The notes below the pieces were generated by a model. The model searched no databases. It was not told the DNA's origin and was given only the letters and a program-made list of their open reading frames with translations. DNA of 64,000 nt. Source: Combretum micranthum. Lineage: Eukaryota > Streptophyta > Magnoliopsida > Myrtales > Combretaceae. A program made the translations under genes and the position numbers. Location of the stretch: contig JAMXBD010001109.1 of NCBI GenBank assembly GCA_024138025.1, positions 186,001-250,000 of the forward strand, given 5' to 3'. Every line of letters starts with the position of its first letter. Positions within the stretch are counted from its first letter, which is position 1. Below, piece by piece: positions 63,401 to 64,000 of the stretch.

Positions 63401-64000
63401 CTTTGACGTCACATTAGACGGCAAAGAAATTCTGCAAACCTAAAAGAGAGAAAAGAAGAAAATAATTCTACACGAATGGATTCGTTTCTTGAGTGCTAAC
63501 ACACAATCGTTCGCGTGGGATACCGTAGAGGGGATTGCGAGACTACGGTTCCTACAAATCCGATCTGCTGATCGTTTTTGAAAGCATTAATATAAGGTAT
63601 ATTCAAGAAACTTTTTTTTTTGTTCAGATCTAATCAAAAAACATGGATACCGTAGGGGTTTTCATTTTTCCACTGTTTTTTAACAAAATTTTCGAAATTT
63701 TGTATCAATAAAACCCTACATCATCATCATCATCATTGCCATGATCTAACTCAACCATGGTAGGTTCAAGGCATGCCCTCTTGGACTGAGTGGGTTGTGG
63801 ATCAAGAGTATAGGCTTCCATCAGTTTTTTCATATCTTTCTTTAAATCCCTATATCTTTATTATATTTTGTCTCAAATGCAACTAGCTTCTCTTTCAATT
63901 CCTTCACTTCTTTTTCCAGATTGTTGAAGCTGGCTGCGAGTATTGTGTTGGGGCTTCTTGGCATGTGCAACACCATTGACCCCTGCTAATTTAGCATCAA
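60430..64000 (-). pseudogene. decayed frame for a Lys/Glu-rich coiled-coil protein, split by a solo LTR
   Basis: The minus strand from the right edge to about 60450 can be read as one broken protein. It starts beyond the edge. Near 63900-63740 it has a heptad-like part (LEKEVKELKEKLVAFETKYN). After the solo LTR it continues through DLSLVQPKPKYFTRKGKR (about 62095-62040), acidic stretches (DHEFDEIEAEITAGVDEHYL), EIKRRHRESEEEEEED, AIKEAKEQIIKERELALKQE and a basic end (ANRGARKPIGRRKE, then RYWLGDED before a stop near 60460). Many stops and shifts interrupt it. It lies in the sense direction of the decayed Ty3-like element. I do not know the family; it may be the sole or an extra protein of a LARD-like element. 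Confidence 0.4.
62332..63720. mobile_element. solo LTR with perfect 5-bp target-site duplication
   Basis: 1,389 bp beginning TGTTAGTATTGTG and ending AAAACCCTACA. TCATC flanks it exactly (62327-62331 and 63721-63725). There is a TATATATA motif near 63363-63371 followed by a promoter-downstream stretch. No internal region is present, so two LTRs recombined after insertion. If the TATA motif is functional, transcription runs to the right. The style (TGTTAGTATTGTGCCCCAGG) fits a Ty1/copia LTR, but the family is a guess. Confidence 0.8.

Overview
The window is nuclear DNA from a flowering plant, most likely a eudicot. It is AT-rich, has genes split by GT-AG introns, and is dominated by plant-type LTR retrotransposons and MITEs. 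It contains no CRISPR array, operon, rRNA or tRNA gene that I can support.

The left 20 kb is genic. A 3' fragment of a mitochondrial complex I NDUFS6-like gene (605-879, +) faces an eight-exon ATAD3-like AAA ATPase gene (4131-10114, -). A seven-exon GT47/exostosin-family glycosyltransferase gene (16348-19899, -) follows. From memory, Arabidopsis keeps close relatives of these genes near each other, so the block looks like conserved microsynteny. Both long genes are recognisable along their whole length but are broken by several one-base losses in short homopolymers. Uncorrected sequencing errors explain this pattern better than real decay, so reading frames here should be treated with caution. 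Spaces between and inside the genes hold MITEs (8287-8908, 13329-14270, 14358-14749) and LINE-like poly(A)-tailed fragments.

From 20 to 46 kb the window is gene-poor. A complete 13.1-kb Ty3/gypsy element of Tekay/Del chromovirus type (25547-38688) has 3.4-kb LTRs, a perfect 5-bp target-site duplication, an initiator-Met tRNA primer site, gag, protease, RT, RNase H, integrase and a chromodomain-like tail. It sits in an older transposon remnant, next to a diverged LTR of a related family (38884-42505). The most interesting signals are here: a 112-bp GT-AG intron exactly at the gag/protease junction, an exon-like block inside the LTR whose splice sites are kept in the diverged solo LTR, an unexplained open frame between primer site and gag, and a GCCGGC-rich island.

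From 46 to 55 kb, a UGT78-like flavonoid glycosyltransferase pseudogene (-) is split in its first exon by a 7.6-kb LTR element (47372-54930). That element carries gag, no visible pol, and a long antisense open frame, so it resembles a LARD or Tat-type derivative. From 55.7 kb to the end lie a truncated Copia pol with its 3' LTR (-), and a decayed minus-strand Ty3-like element with a charged coiled-coil frame, interrupted by a solo LTR with a perfect target-site duplication (62332-63720).
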